Positions 56,775-64,000 of a DNA stretch of 64,000 nt are shown here, one piece after another. Made by a program: the position numbers and the translations under genes. The notes beneath the pieces were generated by a model that saw nothing but the letters and a program-made list of their open reading frames with translations, made no database searches and was not told the DNA's origin. Numbering within the stretch: position 1 is the first letter of the stretch; each line of letters begins with the position of its first letter. The stretch covers positions 124,001-188,000 of the forward strand of contig JAWLCA010000003.1 of assembly GCA_041687395.1 (NCBI GenBank). Reading direction: 5' to 3'. Origin of the DNA: JAWLCA01 sp041687395 (GTDB lineage Bacteria > Pseudomonadota > Alphaproteobacteria > Rhodobacterales > Rhodobacteraceae).

Positions 56775-58612
56775 TGGCGCGCGAGGGCAAACGGGCCGAA
56801 AGCCTGCAGGAGGCGCTGCCGGGGCTGCGCCGCGTGCTTGTCGCGCTCGCGCCCTATCTGAGGGGACAGCGCGGGCTGATCGCCGGGGGCGCTGCGGCGA
56901 TGGTCGCAGCGGTTCTGGCCAAGCTGGCCGAGCCGTGGCCGCTGAAATTCGTGATCGACCACGTGGTGCCAGTGGGCGGCCAGACCGGGTCCGGCATCGC
57001 GGTGATCGACGTGCTCGACCCAGGCACGCTGCTGGCCCTTGCCGCTGTGGGCCTCGTCGTGGCAATCGGGCTGCGCGCCGTGTTCGAATATCTTGCCACG
57101 CTCGCCTTCGCACTTGCCGGAGCGCGTGTTCTGACGCGCGTGCGCGGTGACCTTTTCCGCCATCTGCAGGCCTTGCCGCTCTCGTTTCACCAAACCGCGC
57201 GGACGGGCGACCTGACGGTGCGCCTCATCTCGGACATCGGCATGCTGAAGGAGACCGCCGTAACCGCGGCGATGCCGCTTGCGGTCAACACGCTGGTGCT
57301 TGTGGGAATGGTGGCAGTCATGCTCTGGCTCGACTGGCAGCTTGCCCTTATCGCGCTGGTTCCGTTGCCGCTTTTGTGGCTTTCGACCCTGCGCTTCGGG
57401 CGCAAGATTCGCGACGTCAGCCGCAAGACGCGGGCAACGGAGGGGCAGATGGCCGCCACCGCCTCCGAGGCGCTGGCGGGTATCCGCACGGTGCAGGCGC
57501 TGGGGCTCGAGGCCGGGATGGACCGGGCCTTCGGCGGCGCGAACGCGGCCTCATTGAAACAGGGGGTGAAATCCAAGCGCCTTGCCGCCGGGCTCGAACG
57601 GCTGGTGGACCTGCTGGTGGCTTGTGCCACGGCGTTGGTGCTGTTCTTCGGTGCCCGCTTCGTGATCGAGGGACGGATCACACCGGGTGACCTGCTGGTG
57701 TTTCTGACATATCTCAAGAACACGTTCCGCCCAGTGCGGGACTATGCCAAATACTCGGCGCGGCTGGCCAAGGCGACGGCGGCCGGTGAGCGGGTGGTGT
57801 GTCTGCTCGACACCCGTATCGACATGCCCGAGAAACCGGATGCGCCCGCGCTCGTCCTGCGAAGCGGGGCGATCTCGTTCGAGGGGGTGCGCTTTGGCCA
57901 CGGGGCGCAGCAGGTGCTGGACGGGCTCGACCTCGCTATTCCGGCGGGCCAGTCGGTGGCCTTGACAGGCGCTTCGGGCGCGGGGAAATCGACCCTTCTG
58001 GGTCTCGCCCTTCGTCTTCAAGACCCTCAGGTGGGGCGCATTTCCATCGACGGGCAGGACCTGCGTGCAGTGTCACGGGAAAGTCTGCGCCGCGCGATCG
58101 GCTTCGTGCCGCAGGAGACGGTTCTGTTTCGCGCGTCAGTGGCCGAGAATATCGCCATCGCCGCCGGCCGCGACGTGAGCCGCGCCGAGATCGAGGCAGC
58201 CGCCCGCCTCGCCTCCGCCGATGAATTCATCGTGGCCCTGCCCGAGGGCTACGACACGATTCTGGCCGAGCGTGGTGCGACGCTGTCGGCCGGCCAGCGC
58301 CAACGGCTCTCGATTGCACGGGCGGCGCTGCGCGATGCGCCCATCCTGGTGCTCGACGAACCGACTGTCGGTCTGGACGCCGAGAACGAGGCGGCGGTCG
58401 CGACCGCGATCTGGCGGCTGGCAGAAGGGCGGACGACTCTTCTTGTCACTCACGACCTCGCACTTGCAGCCCGCGCCGACCGCGTGATCCTCATCGAGGG
58501 CGGCCGCATCACCGAGGACGGGTCGCATGAAATACTGTCGAGGCAGGGGGGCGCCTACGCCCGCCTCTGGACCCGGCAGATGGAGGGTCGTCGTGCTCAC
58601 GCCGCCGAATGA
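56774..58612 (+). CDS. ABC exporter, fused permease and ATPase (MsbA-type)
   Basis: A 612-residue half-transporter expected to work as a homodimer. Six transmembrane helices occupy residues about 30-310. The ATPase has Walker A GASGAGKST near 400, the signature LSAGQRQRLSIARA near 505, Walker B ILVLDEPTVGLD near 528 and the switch His in LLVTHDLALAARADRV near 558. Lying among glycosyltransferase genes, it probably flips or exports a glycosylated lipid or small glycoside. That substrate is inference. The stop overlaps the phosphotransferase start by 20 bases. Confidence 0.9.
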   Translation: MAREGKRAESLQEALPGLRRVLVALAPYLRGQRGLIAGGAAAMVAAVLAKLAEPWPLKFVIDHVVPVGGQTGSGIAVIDVLDPGTLLALAAVGLVVAIGLRAVFEYLATLAFALAGARVLTRVRGDLFRHLQALPLSFHQTARTGDLTVRLISDIGMLKETAVTAAMPLAVNTLVLVGMVAVMLWLDWQLALIALVPLPLLWLSTLRFGRKIRDVSRKTRATEGQMAATASEALAGIRTVQALGLEAGMDRAFGGANAASLKQGVKSKRLAAGLERLVDLLVACATALVLFFGARFVIEGRITPGDLLVFLTYLKNTFRPVRDYAKYSARLAKATAAGERVVCLLDTRIDMPEKPDAPALVLRSGAISFEGVRFGHGAQQVLDGLDLAIPAGQSVALTGASGAGKSTLLGLALRLQDPQVGRISIDGQDLRAVSRESLRRAIGFVPQETVLFRASVAENIAIAAGRDVSRAEIEAAARLASADEFIVALPEGYDTILAERGATLSAGQRQRLSIARAALRDAPILVLDEPTVGLDAENEAAVATAIWRLAEGRTTLLVTHDLALAARADRVILIEGGRITEDGSHEILSRQGGAYARLWTRQMEGRRAHAAE

Positions 58613-60824
58613 GGCGCTTGCAGCGCGGGATCCTGCGCTGCCGGGCCTCGGGCTGCTACTGGATGCAGACGCGCTGGCGTCCGCGCTGGGTGTGGCGCGC
58701 GTTGACCTGCAACATCTGCGCTACAAGCCAGGAACCAGTTGTTCCGCCGTCGTGGTGACGGACGAGGGGCCGTGGCTGCGTCTGCGTGGCTTGACGTCCG
58801 CACGCTATGCCGAAAAGTCCGCGTCCGGCCCGGCTCAGCTCAACGCGGTCTGTATCGAGATCGGTAGCCCCGCCAATGACCGGCTGGTTCCCGGGCTCCG
58901 CCGCCTCTGGCCTGAGGAACGGCGCGGCAAGGCGCTGACGAGACTGTTCGGAGAGGGCCGGCTGTCCACCGCCCGGCTCGTGCCGCTGTCCTATCGGCTC
59001 GGGCGGCGCCTCGTTGCCCGTCTCGAACATCCCGACGGCGATGCTTTGCTGAAGGTTCACAACCCCGGTCGGTTCGCACAGGCGCTGGCCGGCGCGCTGG
59101 CCGCCGAGGTATCGGGCCATGGAAAGCTGGAACGCGCCTGCGGGGAACGGAGCGCTGTTGCCACGCGATGGATGCCGGGTGCCACGCTCTCCGCTGCACG
59201 CGACACTTCGGGGTTTTCCGACGCCGGTGCTGCCCTTGCGTGCCTGCACGACTCCCGACTGCTGCTGCCCTTTCCGCGAAGCCGAACCGACGAGATCACT
59301 GCGCTCCAGCGCGTGCTCGACGATGCGCGCATGCTGCTGCCCGAGCTTGCAGAGCGGCTCGACACTCTGTCCCGGCGACTTGCCGCGGCTTTGGCGGGGG
59401 CGCCCGCCGACCCTGGCCCCATTCATGGTGATTTCAGCGCCGATCAGGTGGTAATGGGGGCGGCCGGCGTCCGCCTTATCGATTGGGACCGCGCCGGCAC
59501 GGGCGACCGGGCCGGCGATCTGGGCTCGGCGCTGGCCCGGCTTGACGCGGAAAGGGTTTTGGATGGGCTTGCACCTGAGGCATCCCAGGCCGCCGCCGCG
59601 GCGCTGATTGAAGGGTACGCGGCGTATCGCGCGCCCCCGGCAGCGGTAGAAGTGCAGCGCCTCGCCCATCTCGCCCGACTGGCGACCGAGCCGTTCCGGC
59701 GTCAGCTTGCAAACTGGCCCGACGCGATCCTTGCTCTGCTTCACGAAGTCGAACAGGGGCTCGCCGTGCTCCGTCCCTCGGCGCACGCAGATCCCGCCCT
59801 GCCGCAGCTCGCCACGATCATCTCGGCCGCCGGGGCACAGGCGCTGCTCGATGCCGCCGGGGCAGGGCGGCTTGCTGCCCCACCGCGGTTGTTGCGGCAC
59901 AAGCCGGGGCGGCGTGCCCTGGTGGAAATCGTGGCGCAAGGTTCGGCCGGTCCCCGAGCATGGCTTGCCAAGACACGCGCGAAACGGCCCGATCACGCGA
60001 CGCCGGCACTGCATCACGCCCTGCGTGCCGCCGGGTTCGACGGACGGACCGGCGCCCCTTTCGCCGTGCCAGAGATGCGGTCCGGGTCGGAGGGCCTGCG
60101 CACTTGCCTTATCGAGCGCGTCGAGGGCCTGATGCTTACGGACTTTCTGGTCCCTGGGGCGGACCCTGCCCCCTTTCACGCCGCGGGCCGCGCGCTCGCG
60201 GCGCTCCACTTCGCGGACATCGATCCGGGCCGCGCATGGAGTATCGAGGACGAGGCGACAGTCGCCCTTCGCGCACTCGACGCGGCCAGAGAGCGCCACC
60301 CTTTGTCCGGGCCCAGAATCGCGCCGCTTCAAGCTCGGGCTGCCGCGCTGCCGCAATGGCTGCCGCCCTCAAGCTCGGTGCTGCTGCATCGAGACTTCTA
60401 CCCCGACCAGATCCTTGTCGACGGAGCAAGGATCTGGCTGATCGACCTCGATCTTGCGGCAAGAGGGGATGCTCATGTCGACTTGGGCAACATGCTTGCA
60501 CATCTGACCGAACACGCGCTTAGACACCACGGTGACGCAACTGCACTCGCAGAGCACGCCCACGCCTTTCTAGACGGATATGCAGAGGGAGGCGGAAACT
60601 GGACCGAAAACGCGCTGGACGAGATGCACGCGATCTCGCTCATGCGCCATCTCGACATTTGCGACCGCGTCACTGGTCGGGCGCACACCTTTCCGGCGAT
60701 CCTGCGCTCATTGCAGGCGGGAACAAGCGATTGCCTGACTCGGCCTTCAGGCAGCGAGCCAACTGTGACGCAGAGGGATCAAGCCGGCCCGGACGACTGG
60801 ACGATGCTCAGGGCGAACCGATGA
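58593..60824 (+). CDS. Tandem double-domain phosphotransferase (APH/choline-kinase-like)
   Basis: A 743-residue soluble protein with two kinase-like halves. The first has YKPGTSCSAVVV near residue 45 and the Brenner motif PIHGDFSADQVV near 272 with LIDWDRAGTGD near 290. The second has HKPGRRALVEIV near 433 and VLLHRDFYPDQILV near 596 with LIDLDLAARGD near 614. Both catalytic Asp residues and metal Asp residues are present. It may phosphorylate the sugar or lipid intermediate of this operon. GTG at 58593 has GGAGG upstream. As an alternative, one half may only bind substrate. Confidence 0.85.
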   Translation: MLTPPNEALAARDPALPGLGLLLDADALASALGVARVDLQHLRYKPGTSCSAVVVTDEGPWLRLRGLTSARYAEKSASGPAQLNAVCIEIGSPANDRLVPGLRRLWPEERRGKALTRLFGEGRLSTARLVPLSYRLGRRLVARLEHPDGDALLKVHNPGRFAQALAGALAAEVSGHGKLERACGERSAVATRWMPGATLSAARDTSGFSDAGAALACLHDSRLLLPFPRSRTDEITALQRVLDDARMLLPELAERLDTLSRRLAAALAGAPADPGPIHGDFSADQVVMGAAGVRLIDWDRAGTGDRAGDLGSALARLDAERVLDGLAPEASQAAAAALIEGYAAYRAPPAAVEVQRLAHLARLATEPFRRQLANWPDAILALLHEVEQGLAVLRPSAHADPALPQLATIISAAGAQALLDAAGAGRLAAPPRLLRHKPGRRALVEIVAQGSAGPRAWLAKTRAKRPDHATPALHHALRAAGFDGRTGAPFAVPEMRSGSEGLRTCLIERVEGLMLTDFLVPGADPAPFHAAGRALAALHFADIDPGRAWSIEDEATVALRALDAARERHPLSGPRIAPLQARAAALPQWLPPSSSVLLHRDFYPDQILVDGARIWLIDLDLAARGDAHVDLGNMLAHLTEHALRHHGDATALAEHAHAFLDGYAEGGGNWTENALDEMHAISLMRHLDICDRVTGRAHTFPAILRSLQAGTSDCLTRPSGSEPTVTQRDQAGPDDWTMLRANR

Positions 60825-60981
60825 GGCGCAGGGACAGGTCACCAATCACGTTCGGCCTGTCGCCTTTCTTGCGGGGGTTGCAAGCACGAACTCAAGGCTG
60901 CCTGGGACACATTACTGGATTCTGAACCACGCTCGTTGTCGGACAACCTCGGCACGCCGATGCCGTAATTGACAAATCGGC

Positions 60982-61854
60982 CTATCCGTACCGCCCGGTG
61001 ATGTAACTTTCCGTCCGCGGATGGCGGGGATTTGTGAAGATCTGGCTGGTTTCGCCGAACTCGATGAGTTCGCCCAGATACATGAAGGCAGTGCGGTGCG
61101 AGATGCGCGCCGCCTGCTGCATGTTGTGGGTCACAATGACGATGGTCACGCTCTCGGACAGTTCCTGCACAAGATCCTCGACCTTTGCCGTCGCGATCGG
61201 GTCGAGTGCCGATGTCGGTTCGTCGAGCAGCAGGATTTCCGGGTTGGGCGCCAGCGCGCGCGCGATGCATAGGCGCTGTTGCTGACCGCCCGACATGTCG
61301 TAGGCGGACCGGTGCAGGCGATCCTTGACCTCGTCCCAGATCGCCGCGCGGCGCAGCGCACCTTCGACGGCCTCGTCGATCACGGCGCGGTTCTTGATGC
61401 CTCGGACACGCAGCCCGGCGGCGACGTTCTCGTAGATCGTCTTCGGGAACGGGTTGGGCTTCTGGAACACCATCCCGATCCGCAGGCGCACCAGAACCGG
61501 GTCGGCCTCGGGCCCGATCAGGTTCTCACCCTCGGGCTCGAGTATGATCGAGCCTTCGTACCGGTTGCCGGGATACAGGTCGTGCATGCGGTTCAATGCA
61601 CGAAGCAGCGTGGACTTGCCGCAGCCCGACGGGCCGATGATGGCCGTCACCTTGCGATCGAGGATCGGCATGTCGACGTTCTTGATCGCTTGCGTGCCGT
61701 CCGCATAGAAGAAGCTGAAGTTCTCGATGCGTGCGCGCAGCGGGTCGGTTTCGCTGGCAGGCTTGATCGGCGCAGGCATCGGCGGCTCTCCGGTCGATAC
61801 CTCTTTCGCGGCTGCGTCGATCGTCGTCTGGTGTGCGGTCATATCGGATACCAT
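60982..61854 (-). CDS. pstB: Phosphate ABC transporter ATP-binding protein PstB
   Basis: Energises high-affinity phosphate uptake, 290 residues. Walker A GPSGCGKST lies near residue 74, the Q-loop in VFQKPNPFPKTIYENV near 130, the signature MSGGQQQRLCIARAL near 190, and Walker B ILLLDEPTSALDP near 211. The ATG at 61854 has AGGAA upstream and is 4 bases after the pstA stop. phoU, which often follows pstB, is not downstream here. Confidence 0.97.
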   Translation of the reverse strand: MVSDMTAHQTTIDAAAKEVSTGEPPMPAPIKPASETDPLRARIENFSFFYADGTQAIKNVDMPILDRKVTAIIGPSGCGKSTLLRALNRMHDLYPGNRYEGSIILEPEGENLIGPEADPVLVRLRIGMVFQKPNPFPKTIYENVAAGLRVRGIKNRAVIDEAVEGALRRAAIWDEVKDRLHRSAYDMSGGQQQRLCIARALAPNPEILLLDEPTSALDPIATAKVEDLVQELSESVTIVIVTHNMQQAARISHRTAFMYLGELIEFGETSQIFTNPRHPRTESYITGRYG

Positions 61855-61858
61855 TGTG

Positions 61859-62812
61859 TCAGTTCCTGTGTGCCTGGCGGAGGCGGTATCGGATCCAGAT
61901 CGCGATCCCGTTCAACGACAGCGTCAGCGCCATGAGCACCACCCCTGTCGCTGCCGCGTTGATGTGGAAACCCGGCTGCGGGCGGGACACCCAGTTGAAC
62001 ATCTGGATCGGCAGCACCGTAAAGCTTTCGTTGAGCCACGCAAAGGAGATGAACGGGAACTCCCCCGAGACCGGAGCCGTAGGCAAGAACGCGATGAAGG
62101 TGAGCGCCCCGATGGTGATGATCGGTGCCGTCTCACCGATGGCCCGGCTCAACCCGACGATGGCCCCGGTCAGAATGCCCGGCCGCGCCGCAGGGATGAT
62201 GTAGCTCCACATAACCTGCCACTGATCGGCCCCGAGACCGTAGGCGCCTTCCTTGATTATGCGGGGAATGGACCTGACGGCCTCTCGCGTGGAGACGATC
62301 ACGATGGGCAGGATCAGCAGCGCCAGCGTCATGCCGGCCACCAGGATCGTCTTGCCCAGGTTCATGCCATAGACGAAAAGCCCGACTGCCAGCAGGCCAT
62401 AGATGATCGAGGGCACACCGGCAAGGTTCGACACGTTGATCTCGATGAAGTTCGAAAGCCACCCCTTCTTCGCATATTCCTCCAGGTAGAGGCCCGCCAG
62501 CACGCCGATCGGGATCGCCAGGAAAGCCGTGACCAGCATGACCAGCAGCGATCCGACCCAGGCCGACAGGATACCGGCGCGTTCGGGCAGGCGAGAGGGG
62601 AAACTGGTCAGGAAATCGGCGTCGATGCGCGGCAGGCCACGGATGACGAGATCGCCGATCAGCGCGAGGAGCAGCGTCATTGCCACGGCCATGACCGCAA
62701 GACCACCAGCGGCGAACACCAGATCCTTGCGCTTGGCCGCGTGAACGGCGTCGAATGCGGCCTGGTCGGTCTTGCCGACCTTGCCGAGATTGCCTTCGGT
62801 GGTGACAGCCAT
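61859..62812 (-). CDS. pstA: Phosphate ABC transporter permease PstA
   Basis: Membrane subunit of the phosphate importer, 317 residues with about six helices. The permease loop is in EAVRSIPRIIKEGAYGLGADQW near residue 180, with GAIVGLSRAIGETAPIITIGAL near 213 (partly quoted), typical of PstA. It lies one base after pstC. Confidence 0.96.
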   Translation of the reverse strand: MAVTTEGNLGKVGKTDQAAFDAVHAAKRKDLVFAAGGLAVMAVAMTLLLALIGDLVIRGLPRIDADFLTSFPSRLPERAGILSAWVGSLLVMLVTAFLAIPIGVLAGLYLEEYAKKGWLSNFIEINVSNLAGVPSIIYGLLAVGLFVYGMNLGKTILVAGMTLALLILPIVIVSTREAVRSIPRIIKEGAYGLGADQWQVMWSYIIPAARPGILTGAIVGLSRAIGETAPIITIGALTFIAFLPTAPVSGEFPFISFAWLNESFTVLPIQMFNWVSRPQPGFHINAAATGVVLMALTLSLNGIAIWIRYRLRQAHRN

Positions 62813-62813
62813 C

Positions 62814-63758
62814 TCAATATGCCTCGCGGAACTTGCGGCGCAGGTAGAAACCGATGATGTTGAAAGTCAGGGTGATGGCGAACAGGAGCAGACCGACGGC
62901 AAAGATCGTCTGGTAGGCCAACGAGCCGTAGGCGACATCGCCTAGGCTCATCTGCACGATGTAGGCCGTGATCGTGGCGGCGCCTTCGCGCGGGTCCCAA
63001 GTGAGGTTGGGGTTCTGACCGGCAGCGATGGCAAGCACCATGGTCTCGCCCACCGCGCGCGACATGCCGAGGATGAAGGCCGCCGTGATGCCCGAGAAAG
63101 CGCCGGGGATCACCACGCGGATCGCCACCTGCCATTTCGCCATGCCGAGCGCATAGGCGCCTTCACGCAAGCCATTGGGCACGGCGCGCATGGCGTCCTC
63201 GGAGACCGATACGACATAGGGCAGGATCATGATGCCAAGGATGATGCCGGGCACCAGCAGGTTGATCCCCCGCAGGCCCGGAACGAAATTCTGCAAAAAG
63301 GGCGTCATCACCAACAGGGCGAAATAGCCGTAGACCACGGTCGGCACGGCCTCCAGCATTTCCAGCGCAGGCTTGATTGTCTCGCGCACGGCAGGGCGGG
63401 CGTATTCAGACAGGTAGATGGCCATGATCAGGCCGAAAGGCACGGCAATCACCATCGCCAGACCTGCGGTCTGCAAGGTCGCGGCCAGGAGCGGCAGCAC
63501 CCCGAACTGTGGATTGGCGAAGACGGGCGTCCACATGGTGCCGAACAGGAAGTCCGTCAGCGGCACCTGCGCAAAGAACGGCAAGGAGTCACGCACGAGG
63601 ATGACGACGATCGCGGTCGTGACGAACACCGACAGCGCGGCGCACAGAAACATGAGGGCGCGCATGGCTTTTCCGATAAGCCTGCGCCGCGCGATGAACC
63701 CGCTTCTCAGCAGATCGTCGCTGGAAGGAATGGCCGAGTTTGGCAAGAGAGCCCCCAA
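62814..63758 (-). CDS. pstC: Phosphate ABC transporter permease PstC
   Basis: Membrane subunit of the phosphate importer, up to 314 residues with about six helices. AVPNGLREGAYALGMAKWQVA near residue 222 and MSRAVGETMVLAIAAGQNP near 252 are the family loops. The start is uncertain: TTG at 63758 opens the frame but sits against the terminator T run; TTG 63746 has GGGGG upstream, and ATG 63665 has GGAAA upstream. The first 30 residues are therefore tentative. Confidence 0.9.
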   Translation of the reverse strand: MGALLPNSAIPSSDDLLRSGFIARRRLIGKAMRALMFLCAALSVFVTTAIVVILVRDSLPFFAQVPLTDFLFGTMWTPVFANPQFGVLPLLAATLQTAGLAMVIAVPFGLIMAIYLSEYARPAVRETIKPALEMLEAVPTVVYGYFALLVMTPFLQNFVPGLRGINLLVPGIILGIMILPYVVSVSEDAMRAVPNGLREGAYALGMAKWQVAIRVVIPGAFSGITAAFILGMSRAVGETMVLAIAAGQNPNLTWDPREGAATITAYIVQMSLGDVAYGSLAYQTIFAVGLLLFAITLTFNIIGFYLRRKFREAY

Positions 63759-63759
63759 T

Positions 63760-63793
63760 AAAAAGTCGTGGCGGGCCTGAAGCGCCCGCCACG
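63760..63793 (-). terminator. Terminator or attenuator between pstS and pstC
   Basis: On the minus strand, perfect 10-bp arms (63793-63784 and 63776-63767) with a seven-base loop are followed by CTTTTT-type bases. It lies 15 bases after the pstS stop and should reduce transcription into pstCAB, keeping the binding protein in excess. Confidence 0.8.
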
Positions 63794-63808
63794 ATCGTCT
63801 CAGCTGTA

Positions 63809-64000
63809 TCAGTTGGCGGCGAGCAGATCGTCGGGCGTCACACCAACTTTCGAACCGCCGTCGAAGAACGACCCGGTCGTGCGGGCTTCGATCTTTGCCT
63901 CGCCGAGCGTGAAGGCACGCTCGGGTAGCGCCAGATAGCCGGTGGACGCGACCAGCTCGGGAGCGGTTTCCGGGTTGAAGAAGAACTTGGCGAACTCCTC
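63809..64000 (-). CDS. pstS: Phosphate-binding protein PstS, 3' end only
   Basis: Only the last 63 residues and the stop codon are inside the window; the gene begins beyond the right edge. The visible part reads EEFAKFFFNPETAPELVAS and later TTGSFFDGGSKVGVTPDDLL. It fits the C-terminus of Rhodobacterales PstS-type periplasmic phosphate-binding proteins, and its position directly before pstC supports this. The terminator that follows separates it from pstCAB. Confidence 0.85.
   Translation of the reverse strand, partial: EEFAKFFFNPETAPELVASTGYLALPERAFTLGEAKIEARTTGSFFDGGSKVGVTPDDLLAAN

Overview
The window looks like chromosomal DNA of a high-GC alphaproteobacterium of the Rhodobacterales (Rhodobacteraceae/Paracoccaceae). 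The evidence is the split F1-only atpHAGDC operon, a complete sox operon core with divergent soxS-soxR, a homospermidine synthase next to a hisC-tyrC pair, a CIRCE-controlled groESL operon, and gene content typical of that group. I assign it no species. No rRNA, tRNA, CRISPR array, phage or intact insertion sequence was recognised.

Layout. 1-9353 is housekeeping: a partial membrane protein, glutathione-dependent formaldehyde dehydrogenase, rpsD, homospermidine synthase, hisC, tyrC, a DUF2125 protein and a ChaC-type enzyme. 9429-12312 encodes a MotA/ExbB-like plus MotB/OmpA-like pair with a very long coiled coil. 12481-16600 holds clpA, gloB and a methyltransferase. 16833-21684 is atpHAGDC. 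21867-29863 has a divergent ClpP-like protein, prs, a DsbA-like/hydrolase pair, threonine aldolase, ribF, a MaoC hydratase, a HAD phosphatase and a Mn-type pyrophosphatase. 30167-32304 is groESL with CIRCE. 32434-37821 carries a TMADH-type flavin oxidoreductase, a BigR/SqrR-like repressor facing a persulfide dioxygenase across a shared operator, and methionine-salvage mtnA followed by a class II aldolase gene with an in-frame stop.

37968-50468 is the sulfur-oxidation island. A Tat-exported metallo-hydrolase precedes soxT-soxR-soxS on the minus strand. soxVWXYZABCD follows on the plus strand, then a DUF302 protein and a second YeeE/YedE (SoxT-like) transporter. Together these encode regulation, reductant delivery (SoxS, SoxV, SoxW), the periplasmic thiosulfate-oxidising complex (XA, YZ, B, CD) and sulfur-compound transport. 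soxE and soxF are not present here. A voltage-gated-type ion channel with a zinc ribbon and an FNT transporter follow.

After about 900 bases without a credible gene, 53160-60824 is a tightly coupled five-gene operon: three glycosyltransferases, an ABC exporter and a fused double phosphotransferase. Its product is unknown, and it is the best candidate for an undescribed system. The window ends with the phosphate transporter genes pstB, pstA, pstC and the 3' end of pstS on the minus strand.
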